A program made the position numbers and the translations under genes. DNA of 64,000 nt from Perkinsela sp. pyNocScin1. Its lineage: Eukaryota; Euglenozoa; Kinetoplastea; Prokinetoplastida; Perkinselidae. This document shows, in pieces, positions 1-9,824 of this stretch. A model generated the notes under the pieces. The model was not told the origin of the DNA, searched no databases, and worked only from the letters and a program-made list of their open reading frames with translations. Within the stretch, counting starts at the first letter, position 1, and each line of letters starts with the position of its first letter. The stretch spans positions 1,178,001 through 1,242,000 of the forward strand of contig CAXHTR010000005.1 in the NCBI GenBank assembly GCA_964019655.1, read 5' to 3'.

Positions 1-728
1 AATAAATGAATGCGTTGGTCGCACAGTAAGCATTTGTTATGCACCAAGTATAAATAAGAAACTGCCCCTGCGTACGCTACGTATTAAAAAAATCTACGTG
101 TATACCATGTAGTTTTAGAAAAGTCCTCCATAACATTTTCTAAATACGGGCACGAACTTAGGAGCATTCTAGTGTGGTTTTCGGGGTGATTCATCTCTCA
201 AATTGTAAAAGATAGATACAAAACTTAGCATTCAGAGGCATGCAAAGTTCTTATATTTTGAATTATAATACGCACCGCTGAGTCTTAGATTGAATCTTAG
301 AATCAGCTGTTAGTTATGGAGCCCGTGCAGGCGTTTTAACTATCACAAGTGTCTTACACCTCGCACATCGTTACCATGCGAAGTCTAGGTCAATTATATA
401 GCAGTACTTACCGCGTTGCTAGAATATACCCTATTTCCGAGTTGCTCATAGATTTACACTTGCAAGACTTGAAAGATTGCTATCTTTCAAAAGACAAGCT
501 TAGACACAAGTAAATTGATGGGTCTTTATAGGTTTTCTACTAAAAGTCGGCACTGAAAATTCCAGCGCATGATAGATGCAAGAAAATTACAGAGCTATGA
601 CTTGAAGTTCATGTAAACTTTATCTTTATCTCTCTTCTGTGTATAAGTATCTTGTCTCTCTACTTATTGCTTGTGTTCAGCTCTGTACACCTAAATTGTC
701 TTTATGCTAATTCCACTCGAACTTCAAC
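1..728. other. Gene-free left edge
   Basis: AT-rich sequence with no convincing ORF and no recognisable LRR remnant on either strand. The last 30 bases are moderately pyrimidine-rich and lead into the start codon at 729. Confidence 0.6.
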
Positions 729-1565
729 ATGATTCTTTTCTTATTCGCCGCGGCAGATGCCACTTCACCCGCACATGAGGTCCACACAATAACATCTATG
801 CAGCACACGAGCATGGAGAATGCTCTTCAAACACCGAAAAATCAAAAACGTTCGATCTTTATGTACTTGTATTGGGGATTAGCAACAGTTTTTGAAGCAT
901 CAGAAGACTGCTGCTTGTGGCGTGGGGTCGATTGCGATGATGGTGTTGTGAAAGGGCTAACTCTCACTGGAAAGATCCAGCCCAGCTGGCCGGACAGAAA
1001 ATATTCACATATGGATTACATGTTCTGGGGATATGACGAGCACGGCAAGTCCTGGGAGATCGACCCGAGTTGGCTACCGATGACAATCGAAAGCATGTAC
1101 CTCGACCACGTCATATTTCCAAGTGCTCTCAATCTAAGAACGCTTCCACACGAACTTCGGTACTTTTACCTCGTGAATGGCAAAATGCGCACCGCTCCGC
1201 CGCGTGACATGCTCAGCTTGAAAAATCTTCCAAAAAATATTGAAGAATTCATCGTTCGTAGCTGCACCTCGCTCTGCGGAACGATATCTATGTCGTCTGC
1301 ACCAAGTAGCTTAAAGGTTTGCAACATTGCAAATGCCGATATTCACCGTGTGCTTTACGATAGTGAAAGCATGCAGAGGCTGAGCGGCATCGAGAAATTT
1401 GCGATCACCGGTAAGCGAACAGAGTGGGAGAACATTGAGGATGGTTCAACGTTTCTGACTGCTCGAGCTGAATTACAATACTGCTCCACCGAGCGTATGA
1501 ATGACCTTTATTGTGGAAGCCGTGCAATTGTTTGCGAAGTGGAAAGGCACACGTGGGAAGACTAA
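729..1565 (+). CDS. Short LRR protein, class 5
   Basis: 278-residue protein of the five-repeat type with unusually eroded repeats. Residues 1-10 form a hydrophobic leader (MILFLFAAADAT). A cap follows with CCLWRGVDC (C-L-W-x4-C), then four or five degenerate LRR units starting at WLPMTIESM, LPHELRYF, LPKNIEEF and APSSLKVC. The usual N-x-F-x-G asparagine ladder is largely missing, so the solenoid may be strained. It is the nearest class relative of the next gene downstream, as in a local duplication. No transmembrane helix follows the leader. The start was chosen because the leader sits where its paralogs have theirs. Secretion and ligand binding are inference from the LRR fold. Confidence 0.75.
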   Translation: MILFLFAAADATSPAHEVHTITSMQHTSMENALQTPKNQKRSIFMYLYWGLATVFEASEDCCLWRGVDCDDGVVKGLTLTGKIQPSWPDRKYSHMDYMFWGYDEHGKSWEIDPSWLPMTIESMYLDHVIFPSALNLRTLPHELRYFYLVNGKMRTAPPRDMLSLKNLPKNIEEFIVRSCTSLCGTISMSSAPSSLKVCNIANADIHRVLYDSESMQRLSGIEKFAITGKRTEWENIEDGSTFLTARAELQYCSTERMNDLYCGSRAIVCEVERHTWED

Positions 1566-1675
1566 AACTTCTCCAAAATTCCAACTTCAAACAGGATGAT
1601 ACTTAATTTATAGCACTCATTCGAGAAGAAATTAATTTTTTTGTGTGCTGTGCGCCCTTGAGGCATCATCTTACG

Positions 1676-1711
1676 CTTATCAGTTTCCTTATCACTTTCC
1701 TTATCAGTTTC
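1676..1711 (+). repeat. Three 12-bp tandem repeats before a start codon
   Basis: Three consecutive copies of CTTATCAGTTTC, the middle one with one change (CTTATCACTTTC). They build the pyrimidine-rich stretch that ends 12 bases before the preferred start codon at 1724. Confidence 0.8.
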
Positions 1712-1723
1712 ATTGTGCAGAAA

Positions 1724-2497
1724 ATGAGCGCTATTTTAACTATCAGCTCTCTCCTTTGCGCTGACACAGCCCCACAGAGTGACGCAAATCTCTATCAAAT
1801 ACATCTCCAGCACCAGTGCATGACGAATGCTTTTCCATGGAATACGGGAAGGCTCCAGTATTTCGTTCGTAAACCGGAAGACGAGTCTGACTGCTGTGCG
1901 TGGCGTGGCGTCCGCTGCACCGATGCTTTGGTGACCACACTCGTCCTCGTCAAACCGATCGCTCGAAAATGGAGCAAAGTAAATGTTGCTTGGCTCCCAC
2001 AAACGCTGCAGTTTATTCAGCTCGGAAACCCAAAACTCGTTGACTTCAGCCTCCGCGACATTCCCAGGGATGCGCGGTACTTTCGGAGCACCCCCAGCTA
2101 CACGATTGGAAGCTCATCGAATGGCGTGCTGAATTTCGCGGACCTCCCATCAAAAATCGAGGAGCTTGACATCAGTGTCATTTCGGATTACCTTTTTAGC
2201 ACAGTCATCATTAGATCGGTCCCATCGACGCTCGTGCAGTGTTGCATACAAAGTATGCAACACCTCAAATCTGTGTATGTCATGAACAGCGCTCTTCCCG
2301 AGGGCCTCGATTGCATCCGATTCTGCGCCCACAAGTGCAAATTTAGAGCGCTCGACAGCCCAAAGGTCGACAGGCGCATCATTAAGTGGAGTTTCGGTGA
2401 CCCGCCGCAGTTTTTTGCTCATGCAGAAAAGTGTGCTATAATTGCTGAGGAGATTCGACCTGAGGTGAATGCGATCTTCGGGGATCCTGATTTCTAA
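1724..2497 (+). CDS. Short LRR protein, class 5
   Basis: 257-residue protein from the start at 1724. The frame is open up to an ATG at 1643, but the 27 extra residues are encoded by the pyrimidine-rich leader DNA, and the 1724 start gives the family-style leader MSAILTISSLLCADT. The cap has CCAWRGVRC. Five repeats begin at WLPQTLQF, IPRDARYF, LPSKIEEL, VPSTLVQC and LPEGLDCI. The tail carries the VDRRI motif seen in many five-repeat members. It follows a related gene by about 160 bp. If the upstream ATG is used instead, the protein has a conventional 20-residue hydrophobic signal, so the start matters for targeting. Confidence 0.75.
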   Translation: MSAILTISSLLCADTAPQSDANLYQIHLQHQCMTNAFPWNTGRLQYFVRKPEDESDCCAWRGVRCTDALVTTLVLVKPIARKWSKVNVAWLPQTLQFIQLGNPKLVDFSLRDIPRDARYFRSTPSYTIGSSSNGVLNFADLPSKIEELDISVISDYLFSTVIIRSVPSTLVQCCIQSMQHLKSVYVMNSALPEGLDCIRFCAHKCKFRALDSPKVDRRIIKWSFGDPPQFFAHAEKCAIIAEEIRPEVNAIFGDPDF

Positions 2498-3313
2498 ATC
2501 GACTTTTCGGTTTGAAAGCATTGTGTGGGAATTTTGGAGAGGGATGCAAAACATGAAAAAGAGAATTTTGATCACCCGAACTGGACGAGCCCGACTTCTA
2601 CAATGGGAATCTTGTCTCCTGCACAGAAGGCGTTGACACGACATCTATTCTGCGCTTTGACTTCAGTTTCGGGCTGGGATAGTTGCTAGGCATAACCGAG
2701 TACCTAGTTATAGAGAATGTGCTCCTCAGCTCACATCTAAAGCTTGGTTTTTTCCCCACAGAGCCTTCAGCTCTTTGCTTTTCAGCGGTTGTATCAAAGC
2801 ACTGCGTGATAGCGAGTGCAGTCAAAGTTCTCCATTTTGGCCATATTTGTCAAATTCTCGGCGTTTTTCTTTTCTCCTTGAAGTTCTTCTTCGGTATGAT
2901 TTGCATTCTGAAATGACTCAAAAATCTGCGATGGTACATGAAGAAATCTGCGATGATCTGGGGTGAAGTGAAGCAATGCGCTGATGGAGTAGTGGAATAA
3001 TGTAGATCAACTTCAAATCAAGCTCGCACTTCTTTTGTGCATGTTCTGATGTGGTCAATGCGATTGCTCAGCGGCGAAGCTGATGGTTGAGAAGATCGGA
3101 AAGCAACTGCAGGTACAGCAAAAACCGTTCGGGTTATGTCTGATTGTCAAAGGGATAAAGCGCATGAAAAGTTCTTTTCGGAGCACCTTGCCCACAGAGC
3201 TTAATGGCCACCAGAAGACTGGTAAAACTACTTGTATGTCACAACATACCTTCCTCTACGCTGCAAAGCGTAAGCCTTTTCCTCCTTTCAAATAAATTCG
3301 TACATTCTCCGCA
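2498..3313. other. Long intergenic spacer
   Basis: 816 bp with only short overlapping ORFs on both strands and no LRR signature. A pyrimidine tract at about 3279-3293 precedes the next start codon, with no AG between it and the ATG. Confidence 0.5.
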
Positions 3314-4705
3314 ATGCTACCCACCATCTTTCTTTCATCTGCCGACCCAACCCTCGGCCGTCTCGACCCGGCGCTCATGTCCACGCAAGCCTGCATGGAG
3401 GTATTTATCGGCGGGACCAAAAACAAGTCGCAGTTCACCGACGATCACGGGAATTTTCTAGATATCGAGGGGTGGGCCTGCCTCGAGTTCGATGACGACC
3501 AGAACGTCACCGAGGTGCACCTCGAGAACGAGGACTTTGCGGACGCCGACACCGAGGAATTCGAGCTCGCTGGTCGCATCAACTTTTCTTATCTGCCTGA
3601 CACAGTCCAGGTGGTTTTCCTCGAGCATAATGCGCTCAACGGGAGCTTTTGTGCAGGCGACCTGCCATCTTCCCTGACAGACTTTGAGATTGAGGGGAAC
3701 AATTTTTTGGGGTCACTCGAGACCGAAAAGCTTCCGCTTAACCTCAGACACTTCAACATCGATGCGAACAAGCTTGGGGGCACTATCGGATGGACGACAT
3801 TCCCATCCAAGCTCGAGGTCCTCACCATGTCAAACAACGATTTTACAGGCTCAGTCGACCTGACACGCCTGCCAGCGCCCCTCCAGCAGCTCTTCGCGCA
3901 CAACAACAAATTCTGCGGCGAAATCGACCTCACGGCGCTTAGCCCCTGCCTCGAGGACATCGACCTCAGCGACAACGCAATCACCGGGGGCATTCGCTTC
4001 GCGAACGTTCCAAAAACATTTATGTCCTTCCACATCGACCACAACGCGATGCGCGGGGAAGTCGACGTGCTGTCGCTCCCTGCGAACCTCGAGGAGTTTG
4101 TCATTGGGCACAATGCGCTCACAGGAAAATTTTCTGTGAAAGATTTGCCAAGAACGCTCACGCAGATGCGCGTTGAGATGATCCCCTTTGGGGGCACCAT
4201 CGAAGTGGCGGTGCTGCCGCGAGCCCTGCAGAAGGTGAGCTTCGAGAAGGGTGAATACACCGGGACCTTTGCCTTCAAGGACTTACCCAAACAAATCGAT
4301 ACGCTCGACATCGACACGAACCAATTTGAGGGGACGCTTGAGACCTCGGTGCTGCCTCCGACTATGCAATACTTCACAATCGAAGCCAATCGCTTTACGG
4401 GGGACGTGGACTTTGCGCAGCTCCCGCGGGATCTGGTTGAGTTCCGGATCGCTGGGAATCAATTTTCGGGGTCCATTGACCTATCAAATCCACCGCACGG
4501 CATCGAAAACATCAGCGCGGCTGACAATCGCTTTGCCGGGGATATTCACTTTGGAACGGTGACACCCATTCTTGCGACGATCAACATTTCGAACAATAGG
4601 ATACAGAACTTGTACGGCGTTCCAAAATCTGTTCGGCTCATCTCCGAAGGAAACCCGATCGCGAAGATGACAGCGTCCTGTTTCGTATCCTATGCCTTTC
4701 CATGA
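3314..4705 (+). CDS. Long LRR protein, class 3, about 15 repeats
   Basis: 463-residue protein, one of three longest single-unit members. Leader MLPTIFLSSA is followed by DPTLGRLDPALMSTQ, the family helix. The cap reads DIEGWACLEF, so the two-cysteine CxWxxxxC signature is lost. From residue 94 to about 438 about fifteen 23-residue repeats run almost without a break (for example LPAPLQQLFAHNNKFCGEI). The concave face positions are acidic or polar and vary between repeats, as in a ligand-binding LRR surface. The end (YAFP) lacks the VVDExG terminal segment. It is in tandem with a decayed copy (4858) and a close relative (5438). Codon use is GC-rich compared with later genes. Function beyond LRR binding is unknown. 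Confidence 0.85.
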   Translation: MLPTIFLSSADPTLGRLDPALMSTQACMEVFIGGTKNKSQFTDDHGNFLDIEGWACLEFDDDQNVTEVHLENEDFADADTEEFELAGRINFSYLPDTVQVVFLEHNALNGSFCAGDLPSSLTDFEIEGNNFLGSLETEKLPLNLRHFNIDANKLGGTIGWTTFPSKLEVLTMSNNDFTGSVDLTRLPAPLQQLFAHNNKFCGEIDLTALSPCLEDIDLSDNAITGGIRFANVPKTFMSFHIDHNAMRGEVDVLSLPANLEEFVIGHNALTGKFSVKDLPRTLTQMRVEMIPFGGTIEVAVLPRALQKVSFEKGEYTGTFAFKDLPKQIDTLDIDTNQFEGTLETSVLPPTMQYFTIEANRFTGDVDFAQLPRDLVEFRIAGNQFSGSIDLSNPPHGIENISAADNRFAGDIHFGTVTPILATINISNNRIQNLYGVPKSVRLISEGNPIAKMTASCFVSYAFP

Positions 4706-4857
4706 CGCTATCAACCAATACAAGTGGATGGAAGAGTCCCTGAATTTTATTGCATAACCATAAAGCCAATGCATTTTTGCATTCCCATAGTTCTCAAGTC
4801 ATCGCAAGCGAAGTCACTGTCCTTTTCTCTTCCCAGTAAATAAGTCCCAGTAATACC

Positions 4858-5085
4858 ATGCACTTTTATTTCGCCCTCTCTTTGTCGACAGCAGACGATA
4901 CGCAAAACCGGAGCTGCCTGGACCCGCTCGTGCGCCCTGACTAGGCCAAGCTCGAAATTGCAAACGACGGCGTCAAGCGGAAAAGTTGCTTCCTCGACGA
5001 TCACGCTAACAACTGCGATAGCAGCGAATGGCTCGGCATCACCCGCAGCCCCGATGGAACAGTCACAGCGCTCAATTTTAGCTGA
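4858..5085 (+). pseudogene. Decayed 5' fragment of a class 3 LRR gene
   Basis: An ATG at 4858 opens a leader (MHFYFALSLSTADD) and a cap that aligns with the neighbouring class 3 genes: SCLDPLVRPD, stop, AKLEIANDGVKRKSCF, then SSEWLGITRSPDGTVTALNF. An in-frame TAG at 4942-4944 interrupts the LSQQAKMEI helix, and the reading frame ends at TGA 5083-5085 before any repeat. The fragment is therefore cap-only, with a nonsense codon and all repeats lost. It lies between the two intact relatives, as expected for a dead middle copy of a three-gene tandem. Confidence 0.75.
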
Positions 5086-5437
5086 GAGCCGGAGCAGGCG
5101 GAAATGTAGATGTATATGTTACATTGAAGGAAACCAGGGTAGAGCCCAAAATCTCGCAAGTGCCGATCACGTATTTTCGTAAAGTTATCCTCGTGTGTTC
5201 TAAGTGCCCTCCTTCCCTTTGACATCCAAGTTCTTTCTGATATGATCTGCATTCCATGCATTTTGCGACTGATACGAAAGGTGGGGCCAAGAGCCCTTCT
5301 TTGAAATACGATGAATTCATATTCATAGCCTAAAGAATCCTAAAGTTCCCCAATTGAGTACCCTTTCGCGAGCCAAGCTTCCACTTTACCTGTGTAAATT
5401 TTGTGTCGTTACTTCATCAATCAACATACAAACTTAA
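5086..5437. other. Intergenic spacer after the decayed copy
   Basis: 352 bp. No repeat-coding remnants of the upstream pseudogene could be recognised. A TCATCAAT motif lies about 25 bases before the start at 5438. Confidence 0.5.
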
Positions 5438-6805
5438 ATGCTTTGTAACCTCGTTACATTAGTGACGCAATCCGACCAGCGCCTCGGTCGACTCGACCCG
5501 GCGTCCCTCTCCCAGCAGGCACGAATGGAGATTTTCGTCGAGGGTATCAAAAACAAAGATGATTTCACTGATGAAAATGGCAACTACTGTGATATTGAAG
5601 ATTGGGGGACGCTGCAATTCAGCGGAGAATCGGGAGAAGTGACTGGCGTTTTTCTTCACTACGATGAGCACGAAGATGACGAGGAGGACATTCTCGAAGG
5701 CTCGCTGAACTTCTCGTTTCTGCCGGATAGCGTGCAAGAGATCAATATCGAAGATAATCGGCTCAACGGGTCAATTTCGGCGCGTGAGCTCCCACCAAAC
5801 ATCAAGTTCTTTCGAGCTGAGAACAATCTTTTCTCAGGGAAAATCGAGACGTCGAAATTGCCGCAGACACTTCGGAGATTTCTGATAGGGTCGAACAATT
5901 TTCATGGGGCGTTTAATTTTGCAGCGCTTCCCGCGGCGCTCGAGCGACTCGAGATCTCAAAGAACAATTTTGAGGGTACCATCGACCTTGAGCACTTACC
6001 AGCTGGACTCAGAGCTTTGATTGCAGACGAAAATAAATTCTTTGGGACACTGGATCTTATACATCTACGCCCGAGTGTCCAAAGTCTCTTTCTTTCCAAT
6101 AATGCGCTTACGGGAGATATCAAGTTTGCAAAAACGCATGAGGCGCTACAATTTTTCATCGTGCGAAATAACTCCATGTCGGGGACTATCGACTTTGCAT
6201 CGATTCCAGACACTCTTCGGCACTTGGTGTCTGGAGAAAACGAGCTGACTGGCCTCGAATTCAAAAAGCTCCCAGAAGAGATCGAAACGCTGCATGTTGA
6301 AGGGAACATTATCGGAGGGGTCGTTGACTCCGCAGACTTACCACGCGCACTCAGAGATTGCAACATCGGATGCTGTGGCCTCTCTGGATCTTTTGACTTT
6401 GATCGTTTGCCGATAGCCATGATAAGCCTTAACTTGCATTTTAACAGTTTCGAAGGGACCGTGAATAGTGCGAATCTCCCCCGTACACTTGCATCGCTCG
6501 ACATTCGAGAGAATCGCTTTTCGGGCGAGTTCAGCTTCAGGGACCTACCAGGGAGACTTGAAGCTCTTTTCTTGAGCTACAATGCGTTTTCAGGGAGTGT
6601 CGATCTCTCAGATTTACCGCGGACACTCAACATCCTCTATGCTGATAATAACAGTTTTAGCGGGGTCGTCGACGTTGGTCCCGTCGCGAGTAGCCGCAAG
6701 GCGATTGACTTCTCAAGGAACGCGATAACGGGCATTCGAAACATGTCAGACCTGGCAAGGCGCGTGGTTCGCATCGAGCATAATCCAATCGAGGAAGATG
6801 CGTAG
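5438..6805 (+). CDS. Long LRR protein, class 3, about 15 repeats
   Basis: 455-residue paralog of the 3314 gene. Leader MLCNLVTLVTQSD, then RLGRLDPASLSQQARMEIF. The cap has DIEDWGTLQF, without the cysteine pair, and a 10-residue acidic loop (DEHEDDEEDI) before the first repeat. About fifteen repeats start LPDSVQEI, LPPNIKFF, LPQTLRRF and so on to LPRTLNIL and a degenerate last unit. The gene ends HNPIEEDA with no terminal VDENG segment. The matching lengths of this gene, 3314 and 40814 suggest that 15 repeats is a fixed architecture and not a random expansion. Probably secreted or lumenal; ligand unknown. Confidence 0.85.
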   Translation: MLCNLVTLVTQSDQRLGRLDPASLSQQARMEIFVEGIKNKDDFTDENGNYCDIEDWGTLQFSGESGEVTGVFLHYDEHEDDEEDILEGSLNFSFLPDSVQEINIEDNRLNGSISARELPPNIKFFRAENNLFSGKIETSKLPQTLRRFLIGSNNFHGAFNFAALPAALERLEISKNNFEGTIDLEHLPAGLRALIADENKFFGTLDLIHLRPSVQSLFLSNNALTGDIKFAKTHEALQFFIVRNNSMSGTIDFASIPDTLRHLVSGENELTGLEFKKLPEEIETLHVEGNIIGGVVDSADLPRALRDCNIGCCGLSGSFDFDRLPIAMISLNLHFNSFEGTVNSANLPRTLASLDIRENRFSGEFSFRDLPGRLEALFLSYNAFSGSVDLSDLPRTLNILYADNNSFSGVVDVGPVASSRKAIDFSRNAITGIRNMSDLARRVVRIEHNPIEEDA

Positions 6806-7197
6806 TAAAGTGGGATTCAGATGAGCGAATTTGACTGTATGAAATAATACATTGGAATACATTGATAGTTGAGATCATTTCCGCGTCATCGCCAATATGC
6901 TCCATCACTCGTAAAATTTTGGCTCTTAGTATTCTAAAAAGTACCAATGGTCATTATCTGCTCTAGATTCCATACCAATCAGTTTACGAATCGCTCATCA
7001 AAGTCCCTTTGAGTTGACCTTTGAATAAGCACTTCGATGTTCACATCGGGTTCAAAACAATTCTGCAATTGCTCTGCCGCACATTGAATTTCAAGTGCAC
7101 TTAAGAAAAGTGCGTTTGCTGCATGCCAATAGTATGATATACTAGTCAAAGACTGTAGTTGATATTTTTGTTGGATAAATTTAAACGCTCAGTAAAA
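6806..7197. other. Intergenic spacer
   Basis: 392 bp, AT-rich, with no recognisable gene or remnant. Confidence 0.5.
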
Positions 7198-7986
7198 ATG
7201 CTCCATACCGCCGTTTTTACCGCCATTGATACCCCCGTTCAAGTCGACCATCAAATCTGCCAGACAGCGATGATGGAGCGATTCTTCCCCCGAGGCATTG
7301 TGTGCGACACAACCCGTAACCTTGCAGTCGAGCGCTTTTATTCAGAAGAGACCCGCCATGACGCCTGCCTCTGGAACAACGTCGAGTGCACAGACGGGAA
7401 AGTCACAGCTGTCACTGTTTCTGCAGTGCTGGAAGGCGTCGGCATTGTAGTATGCGCTGATTGGCTCCCACCAACGACTGAGCGAGTCACGCTCCAGTGC
7501 GTCTTACATGCAAGCTTTTTGAACGTATCGAGACTGCCTCGCGAGCTCCGGATCCTCTATGTCATGCAAGACCGTCCGCGTGCAATGCGTGAAACAGACT
7601 TTACCCGCTTACCTCGTAAATTGGAGGAGTTTATCAGCTATGCGGGGTGGCATCACGGGAAAATAGTACTGGCGAACCTCCCACCGAAGATGCGCATTTT
7701 GTGGATGACGATAGTCCCGCCACCGGCTCTGTACCTTGACGCTGCGAATTTTCCAAGCTCTTTGTGCCATTTTGGGGTCGTTAACGTAAATAATAGGGGA
7801 AGTATAAAGGCATACGATCTTCAGGGCAAGCCGGCCCGGAAGTGCATGCAAAGTAGAAAGGAACAATGGGCTGTTTACGACGCTTCGAGTGATTTTGGGA
7901 ATTTCATGCGCCGTGTGAGCGCTCGGACTGCGGATAACTTTGACTATGCGCCGATTTACGATGTGTATGAAGAAGCGATTGGTTAA
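7198..7986 (+). CDS. Short LRR protein, class 5
   Basis: 262 residues from ATG 7198; an upstream ATG at 7159 would add 13 residues rich in Lys/Arg that paralogs lack. Leader MLHTAVFTAIDTP. The cap has CLWNNVEC. Five repeats start WLPPTTERV, LPRELRIL, LPRKLEEF, LPPKMRIL and FPSSLCHF; they lack most NxFxG positions. The C-terminal 70 residues have no repeats and end in a charged tail. The WLPPT first repeat and the spacing match the genes at 13563, 29208 and 49979. Function unknown beyond the LRR scaffold. Confidence 0.8.
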   Translation: MLHTAVFTAIDTPVQVDHQICQTAMMERFFPRGIVCDTTRNLAVERFYSEETRHDACLWNNVECTDGKVTAVTVSAVLEGVGIVVCADWLPPTTERVTLQCVLHASFLNVSRLPRELRILYVMQDRPRAMRETDFTRLPRKLEEFISYAGWHHGKIVLANLPPKMRILWMTIVPPPALYLDAANFPSSLCHFGVVNVNNRGSIKAYDLQGKPARKCMQSRKEQWAVYDASSDFGNFMRRVSARTADNFDYAPIYDVYEEAIG

Positions 7987-8541
7987 CTACACACAGATGC
8001 ATCAGAGATATAATGAATTTATAGTCGTAATAGAAGTTGAACAGAAGTTTTTGAAGTATTTTCATCAGAACCTTGGTGTGGCATGTTTCTTTCGCTTTTA
8101 TCTAAGGAGTGCACAAAAATGATGCTTTGTCGACTATACGGTTATAATTTCTGCTCTTACTGAGAAGGATGTCAATTATTGATAGAGAAAGAGTGGAAAA
8201 ATGAGCAGATACGTGTTGGAATCGACAATGGATACCATAAAGGCAAGGTGCTCACTCTTGATAAGGCTTGCATAGAGAATGGCTTCACAAACGATAAACC
8301 AATGGAATATTGAGTCCACAGAGTTCCAGTTTTGGAAGACTCCGTGTATCCGCAGTAATTTTCACTTGCAGTCAAGAGAGGTCTCCGCCTTTCGTATATT
8401 CAAGCGCTTTGTTCACACCGCTCTATCACAATTTATCCCCGCAAGAATGATGGCCCTCGTCACCAAAAGAAACAATCTTTAATTCCTTTTCACTAAAGTA
8501 CGTTACACATTTCCTCCTTTTTCACTTGAAACCACAAATAC
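7987..8541. other. Intergenic spacer
   Basis: 555 bp with only short chance ORFs. It ends in the pyrimidine-rich ACATTTCCTCCTTTTTCACT immediately before the next gene; the TCACTTG lies about 15 bases from the ATG and no AG intervenes. Confidence 0.5.
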
Positions 8542-9207
8542 ATGCTTCCCTTCACTGCTCTCCTCACCATCGATCCATCTCCAAAAAATGAATGGAACAT
8601 GCAGACGCTCCTCCTCGTAAAATTTTTCGAAAACATACGTCAGGAAGCCATGCAGCTCATCTCTGGAGGAGAAGAAACCAAGCACATATGCGCCTGGCCG
8701 GGTCATTACACTTGGGCAATTTTTCAGTGTGACGGCGGCGTGCTTACAAAGATAACCTTTCACAATTTTCAGAACGGGCAGATGGCCTTTGCATATCTCC
8801 CGCCAAGACTCGAGTACGTTGCTATTACGAGCTGCAGGCAGAATGGCAAGCTCGATCTGCGCTGGCTCCCTCGCTGTGCGCAAACAATCAACCTGTCACT
8901 GAACGCGCTGACGGGCACCCTCGATCTCGCGCAGTTACCAGAGAAGACGAAGGTCTTTGACGTGCAGGGCAACAAATTCCATGGGGAAATATCGCTGATT
9001 GGCCTCCCGAGCGGTATCGTCGACATCAACGTCCAGTTGAACAAGCTGAAGGTGAAGCGGCTGTATTACGACGATGATTTGCCGGAATCACTGCGCAAGA
9101 TGCGTCTAATTGGTGTAGCAGTCGGGGAGATCGTTGGAGTCGACGGCACGAAGCGGCGGATCGATCCAAGCGTTGTCATTGGTGTTGTAAGTACGAAAAT
9201 ACACTAA
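8542..9207 (+). CDS. Short LRR protein, class 4-like
   Basis: 221-residue five-repeat protein. Leader MLPFTALLTIDPS. The cap cysteine motif is expanded (CAWPGHYTWAIFQC), with seven residues inserted relative to the usual C-x-W-x4-C. Repeats start LPPRLEYV, LPRCAQTI, LPEKTKVF, LPSGIVDI and LPESLRKM. The second and third carry good NALTG and NKFHG ladders. The tail has the class marker RRIDP (compare VDRRI elsewhere). It ends in a short hydrophobic stretch (SVVIGVVSTKIH), too short for a membrane anchor. A stand-alone member; the cap insertion is its oddity. Confidence 0.8.
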   Translation: MLPFTALLTIDPSPKNEWNMQTLLLVKFFENIRQEAMQLISGGEETKHICAWPGHYTWAIFQCDGGVLTKITFHNFQNGQMAFAYLPPRLEYVAITSCRQNGKLDLRWLPRCAQTINLSLNALTGTLDLAQLPEKTKVFDVQGNKFHGEISLIGLPSGIVDINVQLNKLKVKRLYYDDDLPESLRKMRLIGVAVGEIVGVDGTKRRIDPSVVIGVVSTKIH

Positions 9208-9824
9208 TGTGGGGGGTATTTAAGAGAAAAAGAGTAGCAAAGGCGTACAAACACAAAGAAGTAAAGAAACAATCAAAAAGAGATACAAAGTGATATAGAT
9301 ACAAATGGCAGTACATCTAATGGCATCTAAGATTCGGAAATATGCATAACCTTTCATCATCTTTATTTCGTACAATGCTTGGCTTCGGTCTACTCACGCA
9401 TTTCTTATCTTACAGCTGTTGGGGCGCTTCTCAAGCCAGGTGAGTACTATAACATCGCCCAAGACAAAGGCATTCGTTTTCTTGTGTTGAGGAAGTATGC
9501 ATTCCTCTGATAGGCAAGGGACATAAATTCAATGATTTTTCCCTTCATATCACGAAGAGAGAATGAATTTGATGTAAAACTGCATCCAAGGAGAAGGTTA
9601 TGGGATGCGAAAAACTTAAACGGGTATTCCAGATGCCTTTCCAATATTTCAAAGAGTTACAGCTTTAAAGATGAAAAATCGTAATTTTGAGCGCTATTTG
9701 ACGCAATTCGAAGGCTAAACATACGTATGCAAATGCTCTCTCTCAAAGAATGCCAGCTCTGGTGCATTTTCCTGAGTTCGAATGCTTTCGACACTTTTCG
9801 TATTCCCTTCTTTCACCAATTACA
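9208..9824. other. Intergenic spacer
   Basis: 617 bp with no recognisable gene. The reading frame of the next gene is open back to 9750, but the family start is at 9825. Confidence 0.5.

Noticed and set aside
3589-4389. 266-codon minus-strand ORF opposite the long LRR gene
   Set aside because: Ser/Arg-rich antisense shadow produced by the repetitive codons of the LRR gene; similar shadows lie opposite most family members.
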